64,000 bases of DNA from Bifidobacterium ramosum (GTDB taxonomy: Bacteria > Actinomycetota > Actinomycetes > Actinomycetales > Bifidobacteriaceae), in assembly GCF_009299505.1 (NCBI RefSeq), contig NZ_WBSM01000001.1, forward strand, positions 1 through 64,000, written 5' to 3'. Position numbers and translations under genes: made by a program. This document shows, piece after piece, positions 63,563 through 64,000 of this stretch. Below the pieces are notes generated by a model. That model did not search any database. It saw nothing but the letters and a program-made list of their open reading frames with translations, and was not told the DNA's origin. Numbering within the stretch: the stretch's first letter is position 1; each line of letters starts with the position of its first letter.

Positions 63563-63597
63563 AAAACTACGCAGCTTCGTTGTAGTTTCGTAGTTTT
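63563..63597. promoter_or_regulatory. Inverted repeat upstream of the AEP transport operon
   Basis: AAAACTACG (63563-63571) and CGTAGTTTT (63589-63597) flank an internal TTGTAGTTT. It is about 200 bp upstream of the ATPase start. It may be an operator for the adjacent regulator; the link to the CTACGTAG word before phnW is only suggestive. Confidence 0.35.
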
Positions 63598-63629
63598 CGG
63601 TTGGTGTGTCATGACGAGATTCGCGTTTC

Positions 63630-63682
63630 CCAACGGACATACAGCCGATTGCGCCCGGTGAATCGACTGTATGTCCGTCAAG
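63630..63682. repeat. ACGGACATACAG hairpin element, copy 22
   Basis: Left arm CCAACGGACATACAGCCGATT; right arm AATCGACTGTATGTCCGTCAAGG, with two weakened positions. It lies between the regulator fragment and the AEP operon. Confidence 0.88.
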
Positions 63683-63713
63683 GGGGGAGAGCCGGTGAGT
63701 GTGGGAACGCATG

Positions 63714-63765
63714 CGTGGCGGAAAACGTTCGCTGAGCACATGCTCAGCGAACGTTTTCCGCCACG
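63714..63765. repeat. GTGGCGG hairpin family, copy 3
   Basis: Perfect 25-bp arms (CGTGGCGGAAAACGTTCGCTGAGCA and complement) around a 2-nt loop, just after the regulator fragment's stop codon. Confidence 0.93.
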
Positions 63766-63818
63766 AGACGAGTGGGATGGAGCGGTACGGCTGCATGCGT
63801 GCCGCACCGCGGACCGGA

Positions 63819-64000
63819 TCAGCCGCGGTACTCACGATCGGCGATGATCTTGCCGGAGCGGTCCAGCTCGGTGGAGAACCGGCCGTAATCGCTCAGGATC
63901 ACGCCCATGTACAGCATGTCCACCAACGCCGTATGCGCCACGCGTGAGAAGATCGCGTTACCGTAGATCGTATGCTCGCCGCGTCCCGCGTACAGGCACA
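63819..64000 (-). CDS. C-terminal part of a probable MurR/RpiR-type regulator (runs off the window)
   Basis: The last 60 codons of a gene entering from the right edge. The visible end includes NAIFSRVAHTALVDMLYMGVILSDYGRF and DRSGKIIADREYRG. The 'R-A-LVD-LY-G' helix resembles the end of SIS-domain regulators of the RpiR family. The DNA-binding part is outside the window, so the family call is tentative. Its place beside the AEP operon, on the same strand, makes it a candidate regulator of AEP use. Confidence 0.5.
   Translation of the reverse strand, partial: CLYAGRGEHTIYGNAIFSRVAHTALVDMLYMGVILSDYGRFSTELDRSGKIIADREYRG

Noticed and set aside
2414..63682. ACGGACATACAG hairpins as ordinary intrinsic terminators
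   Set aside because: No T-tract follows on either strand in most copies, several lie upstream of genes, and separate true terminators occur nearby.
63819..64000. PhnF/PhnR-type GntR regulator fragment
   Set aside because: The visible end does not resemble a UTRA domain; it looks more like the last helices of an RpiR SIS domain, though this stays tentative.

Overview
The window is bifidobacterial chromosome (genus Bifidobacterium, or a very close relative). The support is the high-GC, strongly codon-biased genes, actinobacterium-specific families (DUF4191 and DUF3043 membrane proteins, DUF3052, a DivIVA/Wag31-like protein, a PriA without helicase motifs), the Dop/Pup/PafA/ARC pupylation genes without 20S proteasome genes beside them, and a sucrose locus of cscA-cscB-cscR type. 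It is mostly core genome. The accessory-looking parts are an AT-rich orphan at the left edge, the sucrose locus, and a 2-aminoethylphosphonate (AEP) uptake and degradation cluster at the right edge.

Layout. 0-5.8 kb: AT-rich small membrane protein, glnA (-), DUF4191 (-), lpd (-), DUF3043 (-). 5.8-18 kb: M20 dipeptidase, a TPP riboswitch with the thiamine-precursor S component and a three-domain EcfA-EcfA-EcfT fusion, a MacB/Lol-type ABC exporter (-) with a Ser/Asp-rich permease, rpoZ, metK, and a CFA-synthase-type methyltransferase. 18-24 kb: priA, HAD phosphatase, fmt, serB (-), DedA. 24-30 kb: pupylation operon arc-dop-(degenerate IMPase)-pup-pafA. 30-41.4 kb: DUF2342 metalloprotease homologue (-), Lon-like secreted protease, DUF3052, tRNA-Val(UAC) (-), DivIVA-like protein, dxr, ispG, alpha/beta-hydrolase membrane protein, recO, uppS. 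41.5-46 kb: sucrose hydrolase, permease and LacI repressor (-) with clear operators. 46-57 kb: dnaG, LTA-synthase-like enzyme, DUF2975/XRE pair, pdxS-pdxT, a MocR regulator, and isoaspartyl peptidase. 57-64 kb (-): phnX, phnW, a permease-permease-binding-protein fusion, an ABC ATPase, and the 3' end of a probable RpiR-type regulator.

Functional links. Isoprenoid flow is grouped: dxr and ispG make precursors and uppS makes undecaprenyl diphosphate. PdxST makes PLP, and the adjacent MocR regulator probably senses it. The AEP genes import AEP, transaminate it (PhnW) and cleave the C-P bond (PhnX). Thiamine-precursor uptake is placed under TPP control.

The most striking non-coding content is a family of about 48-58 bp hairpins built on ACGGACATACAGCCG / CGGCTGTATGTCCGT: 21 full copies and two partial ones, all intergenic. 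The outer stem pairs co-vary between copies and the central loop spacing is nearly constant, which suggests selection for a folded element. Other repeats include three GTGGCGG hairpins, a strictly spaced alternating array of six half-sites (17503-17673), a nested hairpin upstream of the AEP genes' 3' end, and paired GGTTCCCGGGAT hairpins. No CRISPR array, insertion sequence, prophage or rRNA operon was seen.
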